Assembly: GCA_903927495.1 (NCBI GenBank)
Contig: CAIYNH010000046.1
Location: 1 to 18,887, forward strand
DNA from: an uncultured beta proteobacterium
GTDB lineage: Bacteria; Pseudomonadota; Gammaproteobacteria; Burkholderiales; Burkholderiaceae_C
Reading direction: 5' to 3'
DNA: 18,887 bases
This document shows positions 1-6,900 of the stretch, piece by piece. Position 1 is the first letter of the stretch; each line of letters starts with the position of its first letter. The notes under the pieces are model-generated. The model had not been told where the DNA came from. It worked only from the letters and a program-made list of their open reading frames with translations, and ran no database searches. Position numbers and translations under genes: made by a program.

Positions 1-1
1 G

Positions 2-1693
2 CTGAAAAAAGTGCGTGTTGTGCAAGGCAAAGACAACGTCGAGCGCCGCCTCACCCCCACTTTTGATGAGACTTTGCCGCGCGACAACGACAAAGCCCTG
101 TATCTTTGGCTGCAAGATGGTTGGCAAACCGAAGAAAAGTCCGTCATTGCCGAAGCCAAATCCAAGCCCTCCGACAACCCGACGTTGTTTGCCTTTTTGC
201 GTGCCCAAAACAAAACAGAGCTGACCAACGCCATTGTTGCGCTCGAATCTGCCCGCGCCACTTTGCGCAAAAAAGGCACTCCCGCCACCGAGCCCGGCCG
301 CGATGCCCAGCGCTCTATGGAAAGCCGCGAACGCAACGCTGACAAAGAACTCAAAGACCTGCTGGATGCCCTGTTCGCCGGTGCCCGCGTGTTTCAGGCT
401 GGCGGCCAAGAGGTGACCGAAGGCAACGAGTTGTCCGACCGCATCAACCGCGCCGCCAAATCCTCGGCCATCCGCCTGTACAAAGACTTTGACATTGCCG
501 ACAGTGACCAATGGAGCCGGGTGCTTGATGAAGCCCGCAAGGGCAACCTTGAAGCCCTCAAAGCTGTCGGCCACACCCAAGAGGCAGACAAACAACCGGT
601 GTGCCAAAAGCTGTTGGCCTTCATTGGCCCCGGCAAAAAAGGTGGCGAGATACGCGACAACTTCGAGAGCCCGCCCTTTGGTTGGCCGCGTGATGCCATC
701 GATGGTGCTCTGTTTGCGCTGCTCTCAAGCGGCCATATCCGCGCCATGGATGCGAGCAGCAAATTGGTCGATGCGAAGAGCCTTGACCGCAACAAACTCA
801 CCCAAGCCAGCTTCCGTCAAGAGTCCATCACCATCACGCCGCCACAGCTCATCAAAATTCGCCAGTTGTTCAGCGCCGTTGGCGTGCCCTGCCAGCCCAA
901 AGAAGAGCTGACCAAGGTTCCCCTGCTGATTGCTAAGCTGCGCGACCTGGCCAGCAAGGCGGGTGGCCCAGCCCCGGCACCGCTTGCGCCGAAGCTCACC
1001 GCCATCGAAGCACTGGAGTCCCAGTCTGGCAACGGCCAACTGCTGGAGCTCTACACCCGCCATGACGAATTGCTGGGCTTGTCCAAACAGTGGACCACCA
1101 CGGCTGAGGCTATGCACAAGCGCCTACCAGTATGGAGTCAACTTACCAGCCTGCTGGAGCACGCCAAAGAGCTTGGCCCCTTTGACGAGATTGCGGCCGA
1201 AAAAGAGGCCATTCATACACAACGCAGTCTGCTGGCCGAACCCGACGCCGTGCGCCCCTTGCTTGACCGCACTGCCGACCTGCTGCGCCAGGCCTTAAAC
1301 GCCAAACTGCAAGGCTTCACAACCGCCTTCGCCATGCAGCAAGCCCACTTGTCTGCCGATGCGGATTGGACCAAGCTGACAGATGCTCAGCGCACCAAAT
1401 TAACGCAAGACCATCACCTGGCACCGGTTAAGCCGATTGACTTGGCAACGCCAGACCAACTGCAAGACGCGCTTGACGACTGCACGCTAGACCACTGGAT
1501 TTCCAAGACCCAAGCCCTGGGCAGCCGTTTTGATGCCGCCCGCCATGCCGCAGTCCAACTTCTAAAACCCAACGTCACGCACGTCAGCATTCCAAAGCGC
1601 ACTCTCAATAACGAAGCAGAACTTAAAGCTTGGTTGACCGAGGTGGAGCAATTGCTGGCCGACAAATTGAAGAGTGGTCCGGTGGCGCTGTAG
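2..1693 (+). CDS. brxC: BREX P-loop protein BrxC, C-terminal part (5' truncated by window edge)
   Basis: The reading frame is open from the first bases of the window to a TAG at 1691-1693, so this is the 3' part (about 563 codons) of a longer gene. BrxC proteins are usually around 1,200 residues, so the N-terminal P-loop ATPase domain lies off the left edge. The visible part is mostly helical and charged, with a proline/alanine-rich linker (GGPAPAPLAPKL, near residue 320 of the visible part) followed by a helical tail. No Walker motif is visible here, as expected for this half. The BrxC assignment rests on overall resemblance to BrxC C-termini plus position upstream of pglX, pglZ and brxL; BrxC is an essential core component of BREX type 1. 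The GTG at 11-13 is an internal codon, not a start. The toxin-antitoxin pair begins 23 bases downstream. Confidence 0.85.
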   Translation: MKKVRVVQGKDNVERRLTPTFDETLPRDNDKALYLWLQDGWQTEEKSVIAEAKSKPSDNPTLFAFLRAQNKTELTNAIVALESARATLRKKGTPATEPGRDAQRSMESRERNADKELKDLLDALFAGARVFQAGGQEVTEGNELSDRINRAAKSSAIRLYKDFDIADSDQWSRVLDEARKGNLEALKAVGHTQEADKQPVCQKLLAFIGPGKKGGEIRDNFESPPFGWPRDAIDGALFALLSSGHIRAMDASSKLVDAKSLDRNKLTQASFRQESITITPPQLIKIRQLFSAVGVPCQPKEELTKVPLLIAKLRDLASKAGGPAPAPLAPKLTAIEALESQSGNGQLLELYTRHDELLGLSKQWTTTAEAMHKRLPVWSQLTSLLEHAKELGPFDEIAAEKEAIHTQRSLLAEPDAVRPLLDRTADLLRQALNAKLQGFTTAFAMQQAHLSADADWTKLTDAQRTKLTQDHHLAPVKPIDLATPDQLQDALDDCTLDHWISKTQALGSRFDAARHAAVQLLKPNVTHVSIPKRTLNNEAELKAWLTEVEQLLADKLKSGPVAL

Positions 1694-1716
1694 GTGTTTG
1701 TGCTAATATTTTCACG

Positions 1717-1944
1717 ATGAATACACACCTATTCCAAGAGCTTGAGGGTTTAAGCATCGCTGACAAGCGCTCGCTGGGAGAGGCGCTAATCATGAGTGCT
1801 GACAGTGAGGCATCCGTACCGCTGACCACCGATGCACAACGCACTGAGCTGCGCGCTCGCCTTGCGCACCACAGAGCCAACCCAAATGAGCCTGGATTGA
1901 GCTTTGCGGAACTCAAAACCCAATGGTTAGCCGTGTCGCATTAG
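1717..1944 (+). CDS. Antitoxin, addiction-module component family (TIGR02574-like)
   Basis: A 75-residue acidic protein starting MNTHLFQELEGLSIADKRSL. It has the pattern of the addiction-module antitoxin family: an N-terminal 'LS-x-x-(D/E)-(R/K)' helix, a middle 'R-x-E-L-R-A-R-L' helix and a C-terminal 'G-L-S-F-A-E-L-K' segment that in relatives binds the toxin. The stop is followed after two bases by the ATG of a ParE/RelE-like toxin, the usual antitoxin-first order. No good ribosome binding site is visible upstream; a TAATAT at 1704-1709 could be a weak -10 box, so the pair may have its own promoter inside the end of brxC or be read from the BREX transcript. The family call is fairly firm; autoregulation is inferred from the family. 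Confidence 0.75.
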   Translation: MNTHLFQELEGLSIADKRSLGEALIMSADSEASVPLTTDAQRTELRARLAHHRANPNEPGLSFAELKTQWLAVSH

Positions 1945-1946
1945 GC

Positions 1947-2255
1947 ATGGTTTTTCAGGTCGTTTTCAAACCACTGGCGCAGCTTGAGGCCACAGAAGCG
2001 TTTGAGTGGTACGCCCAAAGCCATATCAACATGGGTGAAGCCTTTTCGGCTGAAGTTGAACGTACCAATGGTTTTTTGTCCAGAAACCCGTATCTCTATC
2101 CCAAGGTAGAGCAAGAGGTGCGGCGCGCCAATCTGGACCGGTTTCCGTATTCCCTGTTTTACGTCATTGATGACGATGTAGTTTCTGTTCTGTCATGCTT
2201 TCACCAGCACCGAGACCCCAAGTCACGTGAGCGATTGCTTGGCATCCCCCGTTAG
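1947..2255 (+). CDS. ParE/RelE-superfamily toxin
   Basis: A 102-residue protein starting MVFQVVFKPLAQLEATEAFEWY. The segment 'A-x-x-x-x-x-E-A-F-E-W-Y' followed by a helix ending in 'L-S-R-N-P-Y-L-Y-P' and 'R-R-A-N-L-D-R-F-P-Y-S-L-F-Y-V-I' is the plasmid-stabilisation (ParE/RelE) fold pattern, ending with 'F-H-Q-H-R-D-P' as in many ParE toxins. The ATG at 1947 is preferred to the in-frame ATG at 1923, which would overlap the antitoxin by 22 bases and add eight residues with no counterpart in the family. Relatives inhibit gyrase (ParE) or cleave mRNA (RelE); the sequence alone does not decide which. It follows its antitoxin at two bases, so the pair is co-translated. A 47-bp dispersed repeat begins 28 bases after the stop. 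Confidence 0.78.
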   Translation: MVFQVVFKPLAQLEATEAFEWYAQSHINMGEAFSAEVERTNGFLSRNPYLYPKVEQEVRRANLDRFPYSLFYVIDDDVVSVLSCFHQHRDPKSRERLLGIPR

Positions 2256-2283
2256 TCGATAACACCGAGGGCTGTGAATTTTT

Positions 2284-2330
2284 AAGCCAAATCACCCTCT
2301 AGCCCTCGTCGGATAAGCGCAAGCAGCTAT
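2284..2330 (+). repeat. 47-bp dispersed repeat, copy 1 (intergenic)
   Basis: Begins AAGCCAAATCACCCTCTAGC and ends GCGCAAGCAGCTAT. By hand count it matches the copy at 6538-6584 at 41 of 47 positions, the copy at 3152-3198 at 39 and the copy at 3886-3932 at 38. It lies between the ParE-like toxin and vapB. An A/T-rich tail follows, as after the other intergenic copies. I associate this type of element with Comamonadaceae genomes, but that is recollection, not a search result. Confidence 0.8.
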
Positions 2331-2426
2331 TAAAAATATACCAGTTAGGTCGGGTTAGTGCAGCGTAACCTGATATCTCGTCAGTAAAAATGAGCGGTAC
2401 CAACCTTTAGTGTGGTATAGCCTGTA

Positions 2427-2432
2427 TATACT
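2427..2432 (+). promoter_or_regulatory. Candidate -10 box and operator of vapBC
   Basis: TATACT matches the sigma-70 -10 consensus at five of six positions and lies 24 bases before the vapB start. It overlaps a perfect 8-bp palindrome GTATATAC (2424-2431), a plausible binding site for the VapB-VapC complex, which represses its own operon in known systems. No strong -35 box is visible at the right distance, so this is a moderate call. Confidence 0.4.
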
Positions 2433-2456
2433 TTAATTTTTCAAGGAGCAAGCCTC

Positions 2457-2714
2457 ATGTTGACCCGAGTTTTCAAAAGCGGCAATTCGCTGGCCGTGCG
2501 CATCCCCAAAGAGCTGGCCTTTGTCGATGGCGCGCAAGACGTTGAAGTCGAGCGGGTGGGTAACACGCTGGTGCTGCGCCCGGTGGTGCAGGAAACCATT
2601 GGCGACCTGACCCCCATCTTGTCCATGTTTAGCCAGGACTTCATGGCCGGTGGGCGTGAATTTCATGTAGAACGCGAGCGCGACTGGAGCGGCGCCGAAA
2701 AATCCCAGAAATAA
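2457..2714 (+). CDS. vapB: VapB-type antitoxin (AbrB-like swapped-hairpin fold)
   Basis: An 85-residue protein starting MLTRVFKSGNSLAVRIPKEL, the classic 'F-x-S-G-N-S-x-A-V-R-I-P-K' signature of VapB/MazE-type AbrB-fold antitoxins. The N-terminal ~45 residues form the DNA-binding hairpin. The C-terminal half ('F-M-A-G-G-R-E ... E-R-D-W') is the part that threads into the toxin in relatives. A strong ribosome binding site AAGGAG lies at 2443-2448, eight bases before the ATG. The vapC start follows the stop after three bases. The gene has its own leader with a candidate promoter, so it is probably expressed independently of the flanking BREX genes. Confidence 0.88.
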   Translation: MLTRVFKSGNSLAVRIPKELAFVDGAQDVEVERVGNTLVLRPVVQETIGDLTPILSMFSQDFMAGGREFHVERERDWSGAEKSQK

Positions 2715-2717
2715 GCC

Positions 2718-3122
2718 ATGCGTTACCTGCTTGACACCAATATTTGCATCTACATCATCAAGCGCCAGCCACCCGAAGTGCTGCACCGACTTGAATCTTT
2801 GCCCCAAGGGAGTGCCGTGATGTCGGTGGTGACCTATGCCGAACTGCGCGCCGGGCTTGAAATTCAAACCGCCAACCGTGCGCAAGACGAACGTGTGCTG
2901 GCCCTGTTGACACAGCGCATTCCGGTATTGCCTTTCGGCGAATCGGATGCGATAAGTTTTGGTGTGCTGCGTGCAGCCGTGCGAGACCGTCAACGTGACA
3001 CCATGGACCGCCTCATCGCCGCCCACGCGGTGAGCACAGGTCTCACGCTGGTCACCAACAACGAGGACGACTTCAAAGGCTACCCCGGCCTGAAGGTAGA
3101 AAACTGGGTCAGTGCCTTGTGA
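2718..3122 (+). CDS. vapC: VapC toxin, PIN-domain ribonuclease
   Basis: A 134-residue protein, the normal length for VapC. The four acidic residues of the PIN active site are in place: D6 in 'Y-L-L-D-T-N', E42 in 'V-T-Y-A-E-L', D97 in 'M-D-R-L-I-A-A-H-A', and D118 in 'T-N-N-E-D-D-F'. The end 'F-K-G-Y-P-G-L-K-V-E-N-W' is also typical. Characterised members cut the anticodon loop of initiator tRNA or other RNAs and are neutralised by the VapB encoded immediately upstream. The active site looks intact, so the toxin is probably functional. The repeat copy at 3152 begins 29 bases after the stop. Confidence 0.9.
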   Translation: MRYLLDTNICIYIIKRQPPEVLHRLESLPQGSAVMSVVTYAELRAGLEIQTANRAQDERVLALLTQRIPVLPFGESDAISFGVLRAAVRDRQRDTMDRLIAAHAVSTGLTLVTNNEDDFKGYPGLKVENWVSAL

Positions 3123-3151
3123 CATCACTTCAAACATCCGTCGATTCTTGT

Positions 3152-3198
3152 AAGCTAAATCACCCTCTAGCGCCCGTCCAGTATGCACAAGCAGCTAT
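3152..3198 (+). repeat. 47-bp dispersed repeat, copy 2 (intergenic)
   Basis: Same element and orientation as at 2284-2330, with 39 of 47 positions identical by hand count. It ends CACAAGCAGCTAT followed by an A/T-rich tail. It separates vapC from the winged-helix/nucleotidyltransferase gene. Confidence 0.78.
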
Positions 3199-3261
3199 TA
3201 TTTTTGAATAGTCATCACGTACTACCGTCATTCTTCCATGGCACGCATGGGTGTCTATCGT

Positions 3262-3295
3262 GCCAATAATTGGCTTAATAATGCTATTATTTGGC
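3262..3295 (+). promoter_or_regulatory. Paired palindromic sites before the wHTH-nucleotidyltransferase gene
   Basis: GCCAATAATTGGC at 3262-3274 is a perfect 6+1+6 palindrome. A related, imperfect GCTATTATTTGGC occupies 3283-3295. The two units start 21 bp apart, about two turns of the helix, and end at the preferred ATG (3296). A TATTAT at 3285-3290 could serve as a -10 box. This layout suggests operator sites, possibly for the winged-helix protein encoded just downstream (inference). Confidence 0.45.
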
Positions 3296-3904
3296 ATGAC
3301 CATTGCAGCAGCACTTTTTACCGACAGCCAATCGCGCCTCTTTGTGTGGCTGTTTGGTCAACCAGACCGCGCCTATCACCTCAACGAGCTACGCCGCCTT
3401 ACCGGCCTGGGCAGTGCCTCGTTGCAGCGAGAGCTCAACCGCTTGGCCACGGCAGGCCTGGTCGATGCGCAAGCGGTCGGCAACCTGCGCCGCTTTCAGG
3501 CCAACCCCCAATCGTCTGTGTATGCTGAACTGGTCGCCCTGACTCGCAAGACGCTGGGCACGGTGCCGGTGCTGCGCGATGCCTTGCAACCCTTGTTGCC
3601 AAATCTGCAATCCGCCTGGGTCTATGGTTCGGTCGCCAAACAAACCGACACCGCCCGCAGCGACATTGACGTGATGCTGGTGGGTAACGATTTGCTGCTC
3701 AGCCAGGTCTTGGCCGCGTTGGAGCCCGCCGAGGCGCAATTGGGCCGAATAATCAACCCAAGCTGCTATTCACCCAAAGAGTTTGAGCGTCGCCGCGCCG
3801 AGCCAGACTCGTTTGTCAACCGGGTGTTGTCGCAGCCCACACTGTCATTGATAGGGGACGCCCATGAGCCTGATGTGAAAACCTTGAGCCAAATAGCCCT
3901 CTAG
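3296..3904 (+). CDS. Winged-helix plus MNT-type nucleotidyltransferase domain protein
   Basis: A 202-residue protein with two domains. Residues ~10-75 form a winged helix-turn-helix ('L-N-E-L-R-R-L-T-G-L-G-S-A-S-L-Q-R-E-L-N-R-L ... G-L-V'). Residues ~105-150 carry a minimal nucleotidyltransferase core with G111-S112, D123 and D125 in 'V-Y-G-S-V-A-K-x7-S-D-I-D-V-M-L-V-G', the canonical G-S ... D-x-D metal-binding pattern. Such fusions may act as regulators or transfer nucleotides to a partner; no HEPN partner is encoded nearby. I place the start at ATG 3296 because the family begins near 'A-A-A-L-F'; a GTG at 3251 would add 15 hydrophobic residues translated across the palindromic region. The last residues and the stop codon (3902-3904) come from repeat copy 3, so the natural C-terminus may have been altered. 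Confidence 0.75.
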   Translation: MTIAAALFTDSQSRLFVWLFGQPDRAYHLNELRRLTGLGSASLQRELNRLATAGLVDAQAVGNLRRFQANPQSSVYAELVALTRKTLGTVPVLRDALQPLLPNLQSAWVYGSVAKQTDTARSDIDVMLVGNDLLLSQVLAALEPAEAQLGRIINPSCYSPKEFERRRAEPDSFVNRVLSQPTLSLIGDAHEPDVKTLSQIAL

Positions 3905-3932
3905 CCCCCGTAAATCAAGCGCAAGCAGCTAT
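3886..3932 (+). repeat. 47-bp dispersed repeat, copy 3 (overlaps gene end)
   Basis: Same element and orientation, 38 of 47 positions identical to copy 1 by hand count. Its left end forms the last codons of the nucleotidyltransferase gene, and the TAG within its 'CTCTAGC' block is the stop codon. It ends 21 bases before the pglX start, so little room is left for a separate pglX promoter. Confidence 0.78.
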
Positions 3933-3953
3933 CAAAAACATAACGAGATTCCG

Positions 3954-6900
3954 ATGTCCCCTGTCACACCCACCCCCAACGCCCCCCTACCCAAACCCCT
4001 GCGCACCCAGCTTGAAAACACCGTCAAGGCTGCACGCGATGTAGCTGAAAAAGCTGGCAAAGCCGCCTTGGCACAACTGGCAGTGGCCGAACCCAAGGTG
4101 CCTGATTATCTGGACGAACCCCAGCGGGTTTTAAGAAGGAAATTGCGCGCTCATGCCCGTTCCATCAGCGCAAGCAGCTCTCAAAACAGTAGTGTCGAGC
4201 TGCAAGCACTGGTGTGGGAGGTAGCCTATGAGCACTGGCACCGCATGTTGTTTGCCCGCTTTCTGGCCGAAAACAACCTTCTGATGTGGGAGCCGGGTGC
4301 TGCCGTGTCGCTGGACGACTGCCGCGACATGGTGGACAACCATCCTGATATGGCGATGGGTGCCAAAAGCCATTGGGAGCTGGCGGGCAAACTGGCCGCG
4401 CGCATGTTGCCGCAAGTTTTCAAACCGCACAGCCCTGTGTTTGAAATCAGCTTTGCACCCGAACACCAGCGCGAGCTGGAGCGGCTGCTCTCGCAATTGC
4501 CGCCCGAGGTCTTTCAGGCCAGCGACAGCCTGGGCTGGGTTTATCAGTTTTGGCAAGCCAAGCGCAAAGACGAAGTCAACGCCTCCGAGGTCAAGATAGG
4601 TGCCGACGAACTGCCCGCCGTCACCCAGCTCTTTACCGAGCCCTATATGGTGGACTTTTTGCTGCACAACTCGCTGGGTGCCTGGTGGCACACCCGCCAC
4701 CCCGGCCTGCCTTGCCCGGTGACCATGCCGTATTTGCGCACGCTGGAGGATGGCAGCCCCGCTGCGGGCAACTTTGAAGGCTGGCCCGACCACCTGACCG
4801 ACTTCAAGTTGCTTGACCCCAGCTGCGGCTCGGGCCACTTTTTGGTGGCGGCCTTTTTGCTGCTGGTGCCGCTGCGTGTGGCCGACGAGGGTTTGAGCGC
4901 TATGGATGCGGTCGATGCCGTGCTGGCGCACAACCTGCACGGGCTGGAGATAGACCCTCGCTGTGTCGAAATCGCGGTGTTCGCGTTGGCCTTGGCCGCC
5001 TGGCGCTACCCCGACGAACACGGCAACTCGCTGGGTGTGCGGCCAGACATGCCCGCGCCACGCATTGCCTGCTGCGGCCTGAAAGTGTCTGCCCGACCGC
5101 AAGACTGGGAAGCACTGGTGCCCGACAGCCAGCCCAACGCTGCATTGCTGCGCCAGGAGCTGCGCCTGCTGCACAGCGTGTTTGCCCAAGCGCCCTTGCT
5201 GGGCAGCTTGCTCAACCCGTCGCTGAGCATCAAAAACGACCTGGCCACATCCAGTTTTGAGACGCTGCAAACGCTGATAGAGCAAGCCCTGAGCAGTGAG
5301 CAACCCGGCACGCTGTGGGGCGGGTCGCAAGATTTGAATGACGATGCCTGGGACTTAGCCATCAGCGCCCGAGGCCTGCTGGAAGCGGCCCGATTGCTGG
5401 ATGCGCGCTATCACTTGGTGATTACCAATGTGCCGTATTTGGCGCGCGGCAAACAGTCCGACGGTTTGAGGTCGTTTTGCGCATCAAACTACAAAGATGC
5501 GAAACATGACCTTGCGACGGTTTTTATTGAACGATGTATAGACCTATGTTTGAGTTCAGGAAGCTTTGGTATCGTTAGCCCGCAAAACTGGTGGTTTTTG
5601 CAAAGCTATACGGACTTTAGAGGCTGGTTGCTGAGCGAAACTACTATCGACCTCGCTGCTTCACTTGGCGAGGAGGCCTGGGAATCGTTCGGAAACCGCG
5701 GTCCGCTTGCAACGCTGTGGCTTGGAACAAGGAAACTGGCGCATCCAACCCAGACTTTTGCTGGTATCAATGCAATCAGTCTTAAAACAATTGACGAGAA
5801 GAAAGAGCACCTCAAGACTGGAGTGGTTCTGAACGTTTCTCAAGCGCAGCAGCGTAGAAATCCAGATTCCAGGATTGTGCTCTCCGAGAGTTCGACCAAT
5901 CTCGCACTACTTGGACAATATGCAACCTCATTCCAGGGAGTTAAGACAGGAGATGATGCAAGTTTCCGAGTCTGCTTCTGGGAGTTGGGCGATAAAACAC
6001 AATCTTGGATTCACTATCAGGGAGCTGTTGACCAGGGGCAACTATTTGGTGGACTTTCCGACTGCCTGCTTTGGAAGAATGGCGGCCAAGAAATTGCCCG
6101 TCGCCAAGGATTAGGCGCTTGGGGAAAAGCTGGTGTGCTCATTTCACAAATGCGTGCCCTGCCTACGAGCATTTATATGGGTGGTGCCTTTGATAGCAAT
6201 GTTTCACCCATCATTCCATTTTCATCTAGCGACCTGTTGGCAATTTGGGCTTTTTGTTCGTCAGGGGCGTATGCCGACTTGGTAAGAGAAATTGACCAAA
6301 GTCTAAAGGTTACGAACTCAACCCTTACAAAAGTCCCCTTCGACCTGGCCCACTGGAGCCAAGTCGCCGCCGAGCGTTACCCCCACGGCCTGCCCAAACC
6401 CTATTCCGACGACCCAACCCAGTGGCTGTTCCACGGCCACCCCGTCCCCGCCACCGACCCGCTGCAAGTGGCAGTCGCCCGTCTGCTGGGCTACCGCTGG
6501 CCCGCAGAGCAGCAAACGGCCGATTCTCAAGAGTTACAAGCCAAATCGGCCTCTAGCCCCCGTCAGATAAGCGCGAGCAGCTACAAACAAGCTAGCAACG
6601 ATGCAGCCGCAGCCGACACCAGCGCACCCGCCATGGAGTTATCCAGCGAAGCCCACGCCTGGATAGCCCGCTGCGAGCCGCTTGCCAAACACACCGACGA
6701 CGACGGCATCGTCTGCCTGCCCGCTGTGCGCGGCGAGCAACCCGCCCACGAGCGTTTGCTGGCCCTGCTGATTGATGCCTGGGAAACGGCAGCCCCCGGC
6801 AGTTGGACCCCCAGCGTGCTCGACAAGCTGCTGGCCCAAGCCGACAACGCGGGCAAGGGGCTGGCAGTGTGGCTGCGCGACAGCTTTTTTGAGCAGCACG

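Noticed and set aside
2433..3188. 251-codon open frame on the - strand
   Set aside because: Antisense to the clear vapB and vapC genes; no recognisable domain.
4131..5330. 399-codon open frame on the - strand
   Set aside because: Shadow of pglX, lying opposite its methyltransferase motif I region; the product is rich in Gln, His and Arg, as typical for such shadows.
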